64,000 bases of DNA, from contig JBAZWL010000004.1 in NCBI GenBank assembly GCA_041660405.1, positions 153,809 to 217,808 of the forward strand, in the 5' to 3' direction. Numbering within the stretch: the first letter of the stretch is position 1; each line of letters starts with the position of its first letter. The DNA is from Taibaiella sp041660405 (GTDB lineage Bacteria; Bacteroidota; Bacteroidia; Chitinophagales; Chitinophagaceae). Made by a program: the position numbers and the translations under genes. The notes under the pieces were generated by a model that ran no database searches, was not told the origin of the DNA, and saw nothing but the letters and a program-made list of their open reading frames with translations. Below, piece by piece: positions 23,596 through 32,763 of the stretch.

Positions 23596-24201
23596 TTATT
23601 GTTTTAGCATGCTTGCTATTAAAGGTGCAAGCGATTCTGCCCATTGTCTATACTCTTTTGCAGAGTAGTGTAACTTGTCTGGTGCAAGAAACGTCTCGTC
23701 CGTGCCATGCTTTCGGGTACTTGCTGTAATGTCGAGAAAATGACATTTATGTGCTTCGGTAATTGCTTTGTTGGCGTTATTGTATTGATCAATTTTCTGC
23801 GCAATGTCGTTCCTGTCCTTTCCTTCAGCAAATGGTGTTACACCCCAGTCGGGAATAGATAATACAAATACATGGTTGGGGTTTCCCTTGGCAAACGCAA
23901 TTGCCTGGTTCAATAAATCCGTGAATTCTTCTTTGTAATTTTCAATATCACGGCCTCTGTATTGATTATTAACTCCAATCAATAAAGTGACGAAACCAAA
24001 AGCCTCCTGAATGTTTTCCTGTTTTATTGCTACATCCAGCTCATCTGTTGTCCAACCGGTTACCGCAATGATCTTAGGTTCTGCAACCTGAAGATTGTAT
24101 TTTTCGTTTAATAAGGAAACGGTCTGGTGTGGAAAATTTTCTTCCGCTACCACTTGTTCTCCGATAGTATAAGAATCGCCTAATGCGAGGTATGAATGCA
24201 T
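23596..24201 (-). CDS. SGNH/GDSL hydrolase
   Basis: 201 residues, no signal peptide. Block I LALGDSYTIG with nucleophile Ser10, block III IGVNNQYRG (Asn), and block V DKLHYS with the Asp-x-x-His pair are all present, giving a complete catalytic set. Members cleave esters of lipids, thioesters or acetylated sugars; substrate not predictable. The ATG at 24201 is preferred. The gene is convergent with trmN6 and no terminator hairpin separates them. Confidence 0.87.
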   Translation of the reverse strand: MHSYLALGDSYTIGEQVVAEENFPHQTVSLLNEKYNLQVAEPKIIAVTGWTTDELDVAIKQENIQEAFGFVTLLIGVNNQYRGRDIENYKEEFTDLLNQAIAFAKGNPNHVFVLSIPDWGVTPFAEGKDRNDIAQKIDQYNNANKAITEAHKCHFLDITASTRKHGTDETFLAPDKLHYSAKEYRQWAESLAPLIASMLKQ

Positions 24202-24251
24202 AGAAAGTATGAATTGTAAAGAAGCAAATATACAGCACTATTGTTGTAGCA

Positions 24252-25625
24252 TTACCTGATGAATATCGTTTTAATATTCACAAATTCTCTTAATCCATAA
24301 TAGCTTAACTCACGGCCATAACCACTCTGTTTAATCCCTCCAAAAGGTAATCTTGCATCTGAACGTACAAAGTCATTTACAAAAACACTGCCGGCCTGCA
24401 ATTCTTCTTCAGCAAGCTTTTCAGCACGTTTAATATCTCTTGAGAAAACAGCACCGCCCAATCCGAATACAGAATCATTAGCTATCCTTATAGCATCATC
24501 CTCATCTTTTGCTTCTATAATAGCTGCTACAGGTCCAAATAGTTCCTCATCATAAGCAGGCATCCCTTTCTTTACATGGGTAAGCACTGTAGGTGGATAA
24601 AAAGCGCCTTCTTCTTCCGGTATAAAACCACCGCACAAAACCTTTGCACCCATCTTCACACTTTCCTCGACTTGTTTGTGTAATTGATCACGCAGGTCAT
24701 GACGCGCCAGAGGGCCTATAGCTATACCGCCACTCATGGGATCACCATATTTTTTCTGTTGCATGAGCTCGGCCATTTGGGTTTGGAAAGTGCCTATCAC
24801 TTTTTTATCGACTACAAATCTTTTGGCAGAAATGCAACTCTGACCGCTATTATTAAGCCTGGAAGTAACACATACTTCAACTGCACGCGCAAGGTCGGCA
24901 TCGTGTAAAATTACATAAGCATCGCTGCCTCCTAACTCTAGTACTTGTTTTTTTAAATGTCTGCCGGCTATCTCTGCAACCTTACTGCCGGCAGCTGTAC
25001 TTCCGGTAAAAGTTATAGCATTAATATGCTTATCGGCTATTACATGTTCCATTTCCGATGAAGGAACAACCAACGACTGAAAAAGATATTCAGGAAGACC
25101 AGCTTCCGTCAATGCTTTTTCTATCGCCAACGCACATCCGGTAACGTTGGAGGCATGCTTGAGGACCATGCTATTGCCAGCCATAAGTATAGGCCCCATA
25201 GCGCGGAATACTTGCCAGTAAGGGAAATTCCAGGGCATAATAGCCAACACAGTACCAATAGGCTGAAAGGTTACGTAGCTTTTCTGGGCCTCTGTTTCCA
25301 CCATTTCCGGTTCCAGGAACAGGGGACCTTTATCGGAGTAATAGGTGAGGGTAGTCGCGCTCTTTTCTATTTCTGTAATACTTTGTGCATAAGGCTTACC
25401 CATTTCAAGGGTTGCTGTTTCCGCAAGCGATTTTTTGTTTTTTTGTAAATAGTCGGCCAGCGCTTTAAGGTAAGCTGCACGTTGTCGGTGCGATACCTTA
25501 CTCCATTTGTCAAATGCCTTCCTGGATTGCTCCAGCTTATGTTTTATAATTGTTGGGGTGTCTATCTTATATTGGGCTATTTCTTTGCCTGTAAATGGAT
25601 TTATGGAAAGCAGTTTATTACTCAT
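24252..25625 (-). CDS. NAD(P)-dependent aldehyde dehydrogenase (succinate-semialdehyde type)
   Basis: 457 residues from the ATG at 25625 (the open frame to 25694 adds 23 residues of low likelihood). Motifs: MPWNFPYWQVFR (cofactor and substrate site), FTGSTAAGSKVAE, the general base Glu in LELGGSDAYV, nucleophile Cys in NNSGQSCISAKR, and GPVAAI with LPFGGIKQSGYGRE at the end. The short N-terminus and INPFTGKEIA start are those of the GabD/YneI branch, so succinate semialdehyde is the best substrate guess; other short aldehydes are possible. Monocistronic. Confidence 0.87.
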   Translation of the reverse strand: MSNKLLSINPFTGKEIAQYKIDTPTIIKHKLEQSRKAFDKWSKVSHRQRAAYLKALADYLQKNKKSLAETATLEMGKPYAQSITEIEKSATTLTYYSDKGPLFLEPEMVETEAQKSYVTFQPIGTVLAIMPWNFPYWQVFRAMGPILMAGNSMVLKHASNVTGCALAIEKALTEAGLPEYLFQSLVVPSSEMEHVIADKHINAITFTGSTAAGSKVAEIAGRHLKKQVLELGGSDAYVILHDADLARAVEVCVTSRLNNSGQSCISAKRFVVDKKVIGTFQTQMAELMQQKKYGDPMSGGIAIGPLARHDLRDQLHKQVEESVKMGAKVLCGGFIPEEEGAFYPPTVLTHVKKGMPAYDEELFGPVAAIIEAKDEDDAIRIANDSVFGLGGAVFSRDIKRAEKLAEEELQAGSVFVNDFVRSDARLPFGGIKQSGYGRELSYYGLREFVNIKTIFIR

Positions 25626-25849
25626 TGGGTTACACGTTTTAATTGAGGGCGTAAAGGTACAACAGCTACATATTATAAATGTTGAAACAGGCACGCTTTA
25701 GCAATTGATTATCTTGATAGCGGGTATTGTCAGAATATGGTCATTTTGCTTTGTGAAGAACCAGGTTTTCCTGATTTTGAAAGCCTGTTTAAAGTAACAC
25801 AGATAAATTTGTTCAACACCGAGAGTACCGGTTAGTTAATCTTGATTTT

Positions 25850-26173
25850 ATGTGTGATACTCAGACATTGGCTGCTTCTGCCGAAGGTTATATTATTCGT
25901 TGCGCCGAATGTGGGCGTATGCAAATTTGCTTTGGCATAGCGGCCATTATATTAAAGCAGGATCAATTTTATAGATTGAAAGTGCATGTAGCCGAAGCAA
26001 TTTTGTATGGAGGGGGATACGGCGTTGAGCCTGATCGTAGAGCCATTTCTTTGCCTGTAAATAAAACAGTGATTTTATGTCTTAGCTGGAATGAATTGAA
26101 AGCCCTGGAAGAGTTGGTAACGCAGGCAGCGGCTTTAATGGAAGTGTATGATTTGTTAGCACAAGTCAGGTAA
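25850..26173 (+). CDS. Small uncharacterised protein (possibly DUF6686)
   Basis: 107 residues. It has an N-terminal CxxC pair (RCAECGRMQICFG, about 18-31) that could bind a metal, then alternating strands and a C-terminal helix rich in Ala and Leu (ALEELVTQAAALMEVYDLL). No signal peptide. Small proteins of this layout occur across Chitinophagaceae; I link it to DUF6686 from memory and cannot confirm. No clear neighbour relation: the next gene is convergent at 30 nt. Confidence 0.6.
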   Translation: MCDTQTLAASAEGYIIRCAECGRMQICFGIAAIILKQDQFYRLKVHVAEAILYGGGYGVEPDRRAISLPVNKTVILCLSWNELKALEELVTQAAALMEVYDLLAQVR

Positions 26174-26203
26174 GGTTTATTAATGATCGTTTATTGGTTC
26201 TGA

Positions 26204-26461
26204 TTATTTCAAAATACCTGCATTTCTTTCATCAATTATTTTGCTGATGATTTCTGAAATATTGTATTTTTCAACCTTGTCCCAGGCTCTGACTTCCTTC
26301 TTTAGATACCGGATACCAAAATCCATATACATTTCTTTTATCTGATCCGCAGTCCAGCCTGAAATCATTTCAATAGCGTCCGAGCCTAATAAGGTAAAGG
26401 ATGGGAGGCCTTTAGTGTGCACAGCTTTCCCATAGTTTCTATACATTGATTCTAATTTCAC
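26204..26461 (-). CDS. Small hypothetical protein
   Basis: 85 residues from a GTG at 26461 (ATG at 26446 is an alternative, 80 residues). Not recognised. It is soluble, with predicted helices; MISGWTADQIKEMYMDFGIRYLKKEVRAW is the most structured-looking part. No cysteine, no signal. The upstream gap to the transglutaminase gene (about 215 bp) carries that gene's promoter and a short imperfect hairpin near 26578-26595, nothing else seen. Confidence 0.45.
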   Translation of the reverse strand: MKLESMYRNYGKAVHTKGLPSFTLLGSDAIEMISGWTADQIKEMYMDFGIRYLKKEVRAWDKVEKYNISEIISKIIDERNAGILK

Positions 26462-26639
26462 AAGGGTTGATTTTTAATGGTTAATGGTCAACAATCAAAA
26501 TCCGTGCCAAAAATAAATTTGTGTTAGAAAAAATAAAAAATGTACGCCAAAGGTGAGGCTAAACGGTTCTTGCTTGTTCCTTTTTAAGAAGGAATAGCGA
26601 GTCAGTTTTCCAGGTCAGAGGCAAATTCAGAGAATTGGC

Positions 26640-26670
26640 TTTGCAGTGTTTTCCCTTTAAGCTATATTTG
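26640..26670 (+). promoter_or_regulatory. Canonical promoter of the transglutaminase gene
   Basis: TTTG at 26640-26643, 19-nt spacer, TATATTTG at 26663-26670. The ATG at 26677 lies 6 nt after the -7 box. The longest open frame starts at 26635, before the promoter, so the ATG at 26677 is the real start. Confidence 0.75.
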
Positions 26671-26676
26671 GCTATT

Positions 26677-29301
26677 ATGCGGATTCAGAGAGCTACGCCG
26701 GTAAATGATCTTCTGGCAAGGATTATTTTTCTGTTAGTACCTACCTTGTTGGTATGTTATTTCCTGTTGTGGAATGCAAATCAGTATTATACTATTCTCA
26801 ATAACCAGACCTGGCAACAGACCTTATACGTGGCTGCGGGTATGGGAGGTGCTGCAATATTATATGGTTTCCGTTTTCGTTTTCTACCTTCTTTCCTGAT
26901 ATTGGCTATAGTGCTTTATGCAGTATATAAAGGCATAGACGCTACAACCGTAGGTGAGTTTGACACTTTCTTTCTATCTATTCAATTCAGAGTTTTCTCC
27001 CTCACTTTTCTGGTGGGTTGGATTATTGGCTGGGGCTTTGTAAGGCTCCGGTTCTTCTCCATATTTATCGCGGCTTTATTTTTAAGTAGTTGTATCCTGT
27101 TAATTGCCAAGCGAAGTGAATTGTTTTTTGGAGATGAAAACGAAGATGCACTGCTTCAATATGGATTATTGGTTGGCCCGGTTATTATCTATGCTGTTTA
27201 CATCATTTTTACGGCAGAGCTTATTCGTAATTATAAAGATAAAAATCAAAAATTCTGGTGGTTTATTACCCGTAGGTTATTGCTTTTTGCTGGTCTCTCC
27301 GTCCTACTGTTGGGAAGTATTATTTACCTGAACCGAAAAGAAATAAAGGAAACCATTGCAGAATTTGGCGGTGGTGGCAAGGAGGGCAAAAACAGTATGC
27401 TGAAAAAAAATAAGGATAACACCTTCGACCTTCAGCAATATACGAAACTGCGTGGAAGCCTGGGCAGAAGCAATGAACTGCTTTTTGCAGCGCATATAGA
27501 AAACTTTTTCCCCAATTCAGAAATTCCTAATCCGCTCTATCTCACGGCCTTTTATTACAGCCGTTTTGATACGCTTACAGAAACGTTTGAGCGGGATTCG
27601 CTTATCCCGGCCAATGATCTGTTTGAGCCTGATCCCTCAAGGATACCATTGTTTTTTCCAAAATATGATTCCAGTGTATTGGGCTACGCACTTACTGAAA
27701 AATTACGGAGAACAGTAGATATTGAAGTGTATAAAAAGGAACTCTCGGGCAAAACGTTCATTGCACCAAGTACTTCTTTCTTCGTGCAACCCATTACGAT
27801 TGAGAAAGATTTTCAGAAAGAATTTAAATCTGCTTATCGTGCAAAAAGTTATATCTCGGAGTTGAACAGCGCATACTTCGTATACAATGCCGATGATCCC
27901 CAGATCACAAAATTTCAGGAACAACGATTTGAGATTTTACGTAAAATAACAGGCTATAGTGGTGTGGATGCTAGGCTGATGAAGTATTATACCTTCATGC
28001 CGGCAGATGCAAAATTCAACCGTATTCGTACTTTGGCCAGCGAAGTAACTAAAGATAAAATAACACCGGTTGACAAAGTAATTGCCATAAGGGATTATTT
28101 CCTTTCGAAAGATGAAAATGGAGAGCCTCTTTTTTCCTATACTGATAATCCCGGTGTGCCGGATATTCCTGATGCTTCCAAACTGCAGTATTTCCTTTTT
28201 GAAAATAGAAAAGGTTATTGCGCTTACTATGCTGGTGCTACACTATTCATGTTGCGGTCTTTAGGTATTCCTTCCCGTATCACGGTGGGCTTTATGACGG
28301 TAGATCGAAGCAATAAAAATAAAGGCTGGTACTGGTATTATGCCGATCAGGCCCATGCCTGGGTTCAGGTATATTTTCCTGGCTATGGTTGGCTTGATTT
28401 CGATACCACGGTGGGTAATGAGGAAGCACAGCAAAGTCCTGCCCCTGATGGTACGCCGCCAATGCAGCCACCCAAGGCTTACCTGGCTGGCGATGGTCTT
28501 ATTTCTGCTATCGATACTGTGAAAAAGATTGCGGGGTTCAAACTGTCCCGGATGGTTTATCATGATAAAGAATATAAATTGGATAAACCTGTAGAGGTTA
28601 ACCTGGACCTTAGTATTGCTTCATTGGTAAAAGATAGCGTAGATGTGCCTTTAAGCGAATTGCATATAGGTGACAGTGCTACAGCAGTAAGTTATGCAGA
28701 GGCTTTTAAAGAGCTAAAACCATCAGTTACTGAGCAGGGTTCTGAAATTATTAAGCGCTTCCCTGATCCGGAACCAATTGATGAATTGCACATTAAGAAG
28801 AGCATTCAGGGAAATCAAAAACAGGATAACCTAAAGGAAGAAAGAGAAAAAGGCACTAATTGGAAAATGATCCTGATAGGCTCTGCTATCAGCGCCGGAT
28901 TCATATTGTTGTTGTTCCTGCTGCTTCCGAGATTGATATATGCTTATTTCAGGATCAGGCATAAAGCCGCTGGCAATGATGGGAAGAAAGCTTACTGGGC
29001 TTATCGTTCAGCAGGTTTTTATTTACATCAGCTGGATTATTCCAGAGGTACTATGACCGCACTACAACATGCGCAGTTTGTCGATACAAAACTAAATACA
29101 AGATATACTGATTTTATGTTGGTTTATCTTAAAATGAAATATGCTCAACAAGCGCTTACCGCTGCAGAGCAAAGTACTGTTACCCAATTTTTACCAAGTT
29201 TTATATCACAAGTGAAGCAACGAATTCCCGCAGGGAAAAGATTTGGTGATTTCTTTAAAGTATTCCGTGCTATAGCCTTCTTTGGAACAATTGAGGGATA
29301 A
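26677..29301 (+). CDS. TgpA-like transglutaminase membrane protein
   Basis: 874 residues. At least five transmembrane segments occupy about residues 12-215, then a large periplasmic part holds the transglutaminase core: Cys515 in KGYCAYYAG, His560 in DQAHAWVQV and Asp574 or Asp576 in WLDFDTT form the Cys-His-Asp triad. A further transmembrane helix (about 730-755) precedes a cytoplasmic DUF4129-like tail. In other bacteria TgpA homologues lie with MoxR and DUF58 genes; none is nearby here. The start at 26677 is fixed by the promoter. Inference: periplasmic amidase or cross-linking activity on unknown proteins. Confidence 0.85.
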   Translation: MRIQRATPVNDLLARIIFLLVPTLLVCYFLLWNANQYYTILNNQTWQQTLYVAAGMGGAAILYGFRFRFLPSFLILAIVLYAVYKGIDATTVGEFDTFFLSIQFRVFSLTFLVGWIIGWGFVRLRFFSIFIAALFLSSCILLIAKRSELFFGDENEDALLQYGLLVGPVIIYAVYIIFTAELIRNYKDKNQKFWWFITRRLLLFAGLSVLLLGSIIYLNRKEIKETIAEFGGGGKEGKNSMLKKNKDNTFDLQQYTKLRGSLGRSNELLFAAHIENFFPNSEIPNPLYLTAFYYSRFDTLTETFERDSLIPANDLFEPDPSRIPLFFPKYDSSVLGYALTEKLRRTVDIEVYKKELSGKTFIAPSTSFFVQPITIEKDFQKEFKSAYRAKSYISELNSAYFVYNADDPQITKFQEQRFEILRKITGYSGVDARLMKYYTFMPADAKFNRIRTLASEVTKDKITPVDKVIAIRDYFLSKDENGEPLFSYTDNPGVPDIPDASKLQYFLFENRKGYCAYYAGATLFMLRSLGIPSRITVGFMTVDRSNKNKGWYWYYADQAHAWVQVYFPGYGWLDFDTTVGNEEAQQSPAPDGTPPMQPPKAYLAGDGLISAIDTVKKIAGFKLSRMVYHDKEYKLDKPVEVNLDLSIASLVKDSVDVPLSELHIGDSATAVSYAEAFKELKPSVTEQGSEIIKRFPDPEPIDELHIKKSIQGNQKQDNLKEEREKGTNWKMILIGSAISAGFILLLFLLLPRLIYAYFRIRHKAAGNDGKKAYWAYRSAGFYLHQLDYSRGTMTALQHAQFVDTKLNTRYTDFMLVYLKMKYAQQALTAAEQSTVTQFLPSFISQVKQRIPAGKRFGDFFKVFRAIAFFGTIEG

Positions 29302-29359
29302 TAGATTTAGGGGTATTAAATAAGATAATGATTAAAGTGGTTGGCTTTTAGTGCGGCTC

Positions 29360-29394
29360 AACTTTCCAAAATTCTAAATTTTGGAAAGTTTTTT
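29360..29394. terminator. Bidirectional terminator
   Basis: 14-bp perfect stem (29360-29373 with 29377-29390, AACTTTCCAAAATT and its complement), followed by TTTT. It lies between the convergent transglutaminase and EcsC genes. Confidence 0.8.
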
Positions 29395-30130
29395 ATTTAT
29401 GCTTTTCTTCAAGCAGTCTCATGCGATAGGCATTCTTTGCGGTAACACCCAGTTTCCTGATAAGCCTGTAGTTTACAATAGCGCCAACAGGAGCGCCAAT
29501 CACGGGTATCAGTTGAGCCATCTTAGCCAGGTCAATATAATCACGATATTCCTGTTGAAAATTACGCCAGTCAAATTGCTCTATATCATCAGGCATAGAT
29601 TGGCTTTTCTCTTTCCAGTTTTGCATTTTTATAAAACTATTCTTTCTATGTTCATCACTACTAAAAGCCAGTTCAAATATGTGCAGAAGGTACACGCGCT
29701 CCTTATAGTTTTTTACATCGAAACCATACAATGCTGCGAGATCGAACAACAGTTTGATTTTAATAGCGATAAGCAATGGAAAGTCAGCAAGGCCAATAAG
29801 CAATCCTCCGGCTCCGGTCAATCCGCCTTCTACAGCCGCAGTGGTCCGGTAAGCTTCAATTCTTTTATCTACTTTTTCTTCCCGTTCCTGCAAGGGTATA
29901 TCTTGCAAAGGTGATGCTGTGATGTGTTTAGCCCCATACAACACACCTTTAATCATTTGTTTGATAGCAGTAGTTAAAGCGCTATGTACTTTTTCAGGAA
30001 TAAAGGCATTGAACCTGGTCTGTAACTTTTTGGATATTTTATTGAAAAACCCAGGCCTGCGAAGCATTTGCTCTTGCCACGATCTCATTTCCTTAAAGGC
30101 AATATCTTCGTAATGATGATCTGTGGACAT
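29393..30130 (-). CDS. EcsC-family protein
   Basis: 245 residues. Family features: an N-terminal WQEQML segment, VEGGLTGAGGLLIGLADFPLLIAIKIKLLFDLAALYG (a glycine-rich hydrophobic region at about 98-135) and a C-terminal LIPVIGAPVGAIVNYRLIRKLG. EcsC is encoded next to the EcsAB ABC transporter in Bacillus, but in Bacteroidota it is mostly alone and its role is unknown. The hydrophobic region suggests membrane association. Its end lies against the terminator shared with the transglutaminase gene. Confidence 0.83.
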   Translation of the reverse strand: MSTDHHYEDIAFKEMRSWQEQMLRRPGFFNKISKKLQTRFNAFIPEKVHSALTTAIKQMIKGVLYGAKHITASPLQDIPLQEREEKVDKRIEAYRTTAAVEGGLTGAGGLLIGLADFPLLIAIKIKLLFDLAALYGFDVKNYKERVYLLHIFELAFSSDEHRKNSFIKMQNWKEKSQSMPDDIEQFDWRNFQQEYRDYIDLAKMAQLIPVIGAPVGAIVNYRLIRKLGVTAKNAYRMRLLEEKHK

Positions 30131-30183
30131 AAGTTTTCTTTACCGGTAAGAACAAAAGATTTTTTCAAAAGTTGAAAGCGTTA

Positions 30184-31356
30184 TCATTGCATCATCGCAT
30201 CCACAACGGCTTTCCGAAAATCATAAAACGCAGGACGTAGTTTACTATCTCCGTCAGTACCATAATTTACAATGAGTACCATAGTCTGTTTTTGTATCGG
30301 GAAATAAAAAAGATCAGCACTGTAAGCCAGATCCCGCCCGCGATGACCATAAGCATATTCATTATTAGGACGATGAATAAAATCTTTCACTACGCCTTGT
30401 CCCAGTAACCGATCGCTCCCTTCTTCCTCTTTGGTATTAAAGGAAAGCATTTGCTGTAAAGAGTTATCGCTGACCAATGTTTTTTGCACCAGTAAAGCAT
30501 CTATAAATGTAAGCAGATCAAAAACATTGGAATATAAACCGGTGTAGCCATTACCACTACCGGTATTGTAACTGGAAAGATTTTCAATATTGCCATTATT
30601 GTACAGATCATAATAACCCTGTGCTACTTTTCCCTCTGGTAAAGGATCGTGATAGTAATAATAAGTGTTCTGAAGCATCAACGGATCTATTACCTTTTCG
30701 TGAAGTAATTGCTGATGTGGTTTTCCGCCAATTTTATCTATGATCATACTAAGTAATAAAGTATTGGTATTGGAATATCCTGGCCCTTCGCCTGCCGGAA
30801 ATACAGCATCTTTTCCCCTTACAAATTTCAGGATATCCTCTTGTGTTCTATGTTTCGGAGGATTATTCAATACATCAAGGTAGAAGTTGTTATCCTCAAT
30901 TACATCATAAATGCCGGTTGTATGATTGAGTAGTTGTCGCACGGTTACTTTATCCGCATTTTCAATGTCTTTAAGCTCGCTTGCATCAAGGTAAGTATTT
31001 ACCAGTGCATCAAGATTCAGTTTCCCTTCTTCAGAAAGTTTGAAGGCCAGTGTAGCCATAAATATTTTGGTAATGCTGGCTACTTTGGAGATATGGCAAG
31101 GCTGCATGATAACTCCTTTTGCAATATCTGCCATGCCTGATGAACCCACCCAGGTACCATTTGAGTCCTTTATTAGAAGTGCAATACCAGGTAAACCTAG
31201 TTGGGTATAATGATCAATTACACCTTGGAATTGTGCCGCTTTAGGATGGGCAGGCAATGGAGGCGTATTGCATATTTGTGTTGCTTCAATTGTCTTTTTA
31301 CTGCAGGATAAAATAGTAATACTGAATAAGGTAAGTAACAGGAAATTTTTTATCAT
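30184..31356 (-). CDS. Serine hydrolase of the beta-lactamase/PBP-like family, lipoprotein
   Basis: 390 residues. A lipoprotein signal ends at ITILSC (Cys18). The PF00144 core has Ser-x-x-Lys at 94-97 (SITK), a Tyr-x-Asn in GYSNTNT and a late AYGHRGRD as the HxG element. Such enzymes are esterases, D-aminopeptidases or carboxypeptidases; substrate unknown. The ATG overlaps the stop of the upstream gene in an ATGA, so translation is coupled with the barrel protein before it. Confidence 0.87.
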   Translation of the reverse strand: MIKNFLLLTLFSITILSCSKKTIEATQICNTPPLPAHPKAAQFQGVIDHYTQLGLPGIALLIKDSNGTWVGSSGMADIAKGVIMQPCHISKVASITKIFMATLAFKLSEEGKLNLDALVNTYLDASELKDIENADKVTVRQLLNHTTGIYDVIEDNNFYLDVLNNPPKHRTQEDILKFVRGKDAVFPAGEGPGYSNTNTLLLSMIIDKIGGKPHQQLLHEKVIDPLMLQNTYYYYHDPLPEGKVAQGYYDLYNNGNIENLSSYNTGSGNGYTGLYSNVFDLLTFIDALLVQKTLVSDNSLQQMLSFNTKEEEGSDRLLGQGVVKDFIHRPNNEYAYGHRGRDLAYSADLFYFPIQKQTMVLIVNYGTDGDSKLRPAFYDFRKAVVDAMMQ

Positions 31357-31967
31357 TTTACAACAATTGAACGATGTATAGGTAATTGATAGATAGCACC
31401 AATATGCAAGGCAGCATTAGGGAGCAGCGGTACATACTTGTTTACAAAAGGTGTTTGCAGCCAAAATTGATATTGAAGGAACAATCGCAAAGGCAATTTG
31501 CTTTTCGTCTTTAGATCATAGCCCGCTGCTAAAGATGCTGTTGCCATAAATTGCGGCCTTCCAAAATTTGCTTTCTTTACGTACTTCCCATCTTCCCATT
31601 TAAATTGCTGTACATCTGCGATAGCATGCAAGTAGCCAATACCTAATAATCCTTCTCCGTAAAACCCGCTTTGGGTAAGATAGCGATAACCCAATTCAGA
31701 ATAAAGCTGGATGCCATGTTGCGCATGGCGATGATAAAAATATCCCAACTTCAGTGTTTGAAAAATTTCTGATCTTTCTTTTTTACGATACAAATGATAA
31801 GTACCTAAAGTAATACCAGGATGAATGGTTTTGCTGAACACACCCACATAACCTGCTCCGGGTAAAGAAGTTCCATTGTTGAACACACTTATGGATATGG
31901 GCAGATCTGTTTGTTGTGCCTTTGCCGAAAGGGATATAAAGATTAGAAAAATGAAAAATTGCTTCAT
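31353..31967 (-). CDS. Predicted outer-membrane beta-barrel protein
   Basis: 204 residues with a signal peptide (about 1-18, LSAKAQ) and a succession of short amphipathic strands alternating with turns (GTYHLYRK, LKLGYFYHRH, LYSELGYRYL, GLLGIGYLHA, LFLQYQFWLQ), as in small barrels. No named family recognised. The stop overlaps the start of the serine hydrolase by 4 nt, suggesting the two act together at the outer membrane. The promoter region faces pcm divergently. Confidence 0.65.
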   Translation of the reverse strand: MKQFFIFLIFISLSAKAQQTDLPISISVFNNGTSLPGAGYVGVFSKTIHPGITLGTYHLYRKKERSEIFQTLKLGYFYHRHAQHGIQLYSELGYRYLTQSGFYGEGLLGIGYLHAIADVQQFKWEDGKYVKKANFGRPQFMATASLAAGYDLKTKSKLPLRLFLQYQFWLQTPFVNKYVPLLPNAALHIGAIYQLPIHRSIVVK

Positions 31968-32022
31968 AGGCCTGGTGCTTACTAAAGTTATGCACAGCTA
32001 AAATTAAATCATTTGAGTAAAT

Positions 32023-32030
32023 TATCTTTG
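32023..32030 (+). promoter_or_regulatory. -7 box directly before pcm
   Basis: TATCTTTG, exact TAnnTTTG, 4 nt before the ATG at 32035. No good TTG at the -33 distance. Confidence 0.4.
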
Positions 32031-32034
32031 CATT

Positions 32035-32709
32035 ATGTTACACAGATTGGAAAGGGAAGATAGCTTCATGCATAAAGGTTTGCGCAAGCAACTTATTGAA
32101 GAACTTCGTGAAAAAGGTATTAAGGATGAAGCTGTGCTTGATGCCATGAACCGGATACCACGCCATTTTTTTTTAGATCCTGCTTTTGAACGTATAGCTT
32201 ACGAAGATCGTTCATTCCCGATCTTAGCAGGGCAAACCATTTCACAACCTTACACGGTAGCTTATCAGACGCAGTTTCTGGAAGTAAGGAAAATGGATAA
32301 AATACTGGAAATAGGTACTGGAAGCGGTTATCAGGCTTGTGTACTTGCAGAACTGGATGCAAGGGTGTTTACTATTGAACGTCAAAAGCAATTGTTTGAA
32401 CATAATAATAACTTCTTCTATCTTAAAAAATATTCGCAACTGAAGCGTTTCTATGGAGACGGCTTCCAGGGGTTACCTTCGTTTGCACCTTTTGATAAGG
32501 TAATCATTACGGCTGCTGCACCTTTTGTGCCTCCCAAATTGATAGAGCAAATGAAGATTGGCGGCATTATGATTATACCTGTAGATGCTGATGAGGAAGG
32601 CTCGGTACAACAAATGAGACGAATTGTAAAAACAGCAGAAGGCTATACAGAAGAAATATTGGATAACTTCAGCTTTGTGCCTATGCTTGGTGGTAAAGGA
32701 AATAATTAA
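32035..32709 (+). CDS. pcm: Protein-L-isoaspartate O-methyltransferase
   Basis: 224 residues. It repairs isoaspartyl residues in aged proteins using SAM. Family stretches: HKGLRKQLIEELREKGI, IPRHFFLDPAFERIAYEDRSFPI, GQTISQPYTVAYQTQFLEV and the SAM-binding EIGTGSGYQACVLAEL (about 85-100). The ATG at 32035 gives the REDSFMHKGL start that matches relatives; an internal ATG at 32068 would lose it. A -7 box sits only 4 nt upstream. The ABC ATPase follows after 54 nt. Confidence 0.94.
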   Translation: MLHRLEREDSFMHKGLRKQLIEELREKGIKDEAVLDAMNRIPRHFFLDPAFERIAYEDRSFPILAGQTISQPYTVAYQTQFLEVRKMDKILEIGTGSGYQACVLAELDARVFTIERQKQLFEHNNNFFYLKKYSQLKRFYGDGFQGLPSFAPFDKVIITAAAPFVPPKLIEQMKIGGIMIIPVDADEEGSVQQMRRIVKTAEGYTEEILDNFSFVPMLGGKGNN

Positions 32710-32763
32710 TAGATCACGTGCAAAGTGGAAGCCGGTTTTTAATACATTTTCAATAAGGTAAAT

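Noticed and set aside
29381..29914. 177-codon plus-strand frame
   Set aside because: Antisense shadow of the EcsC gene, whose minus-strand reading has clear family motifs.
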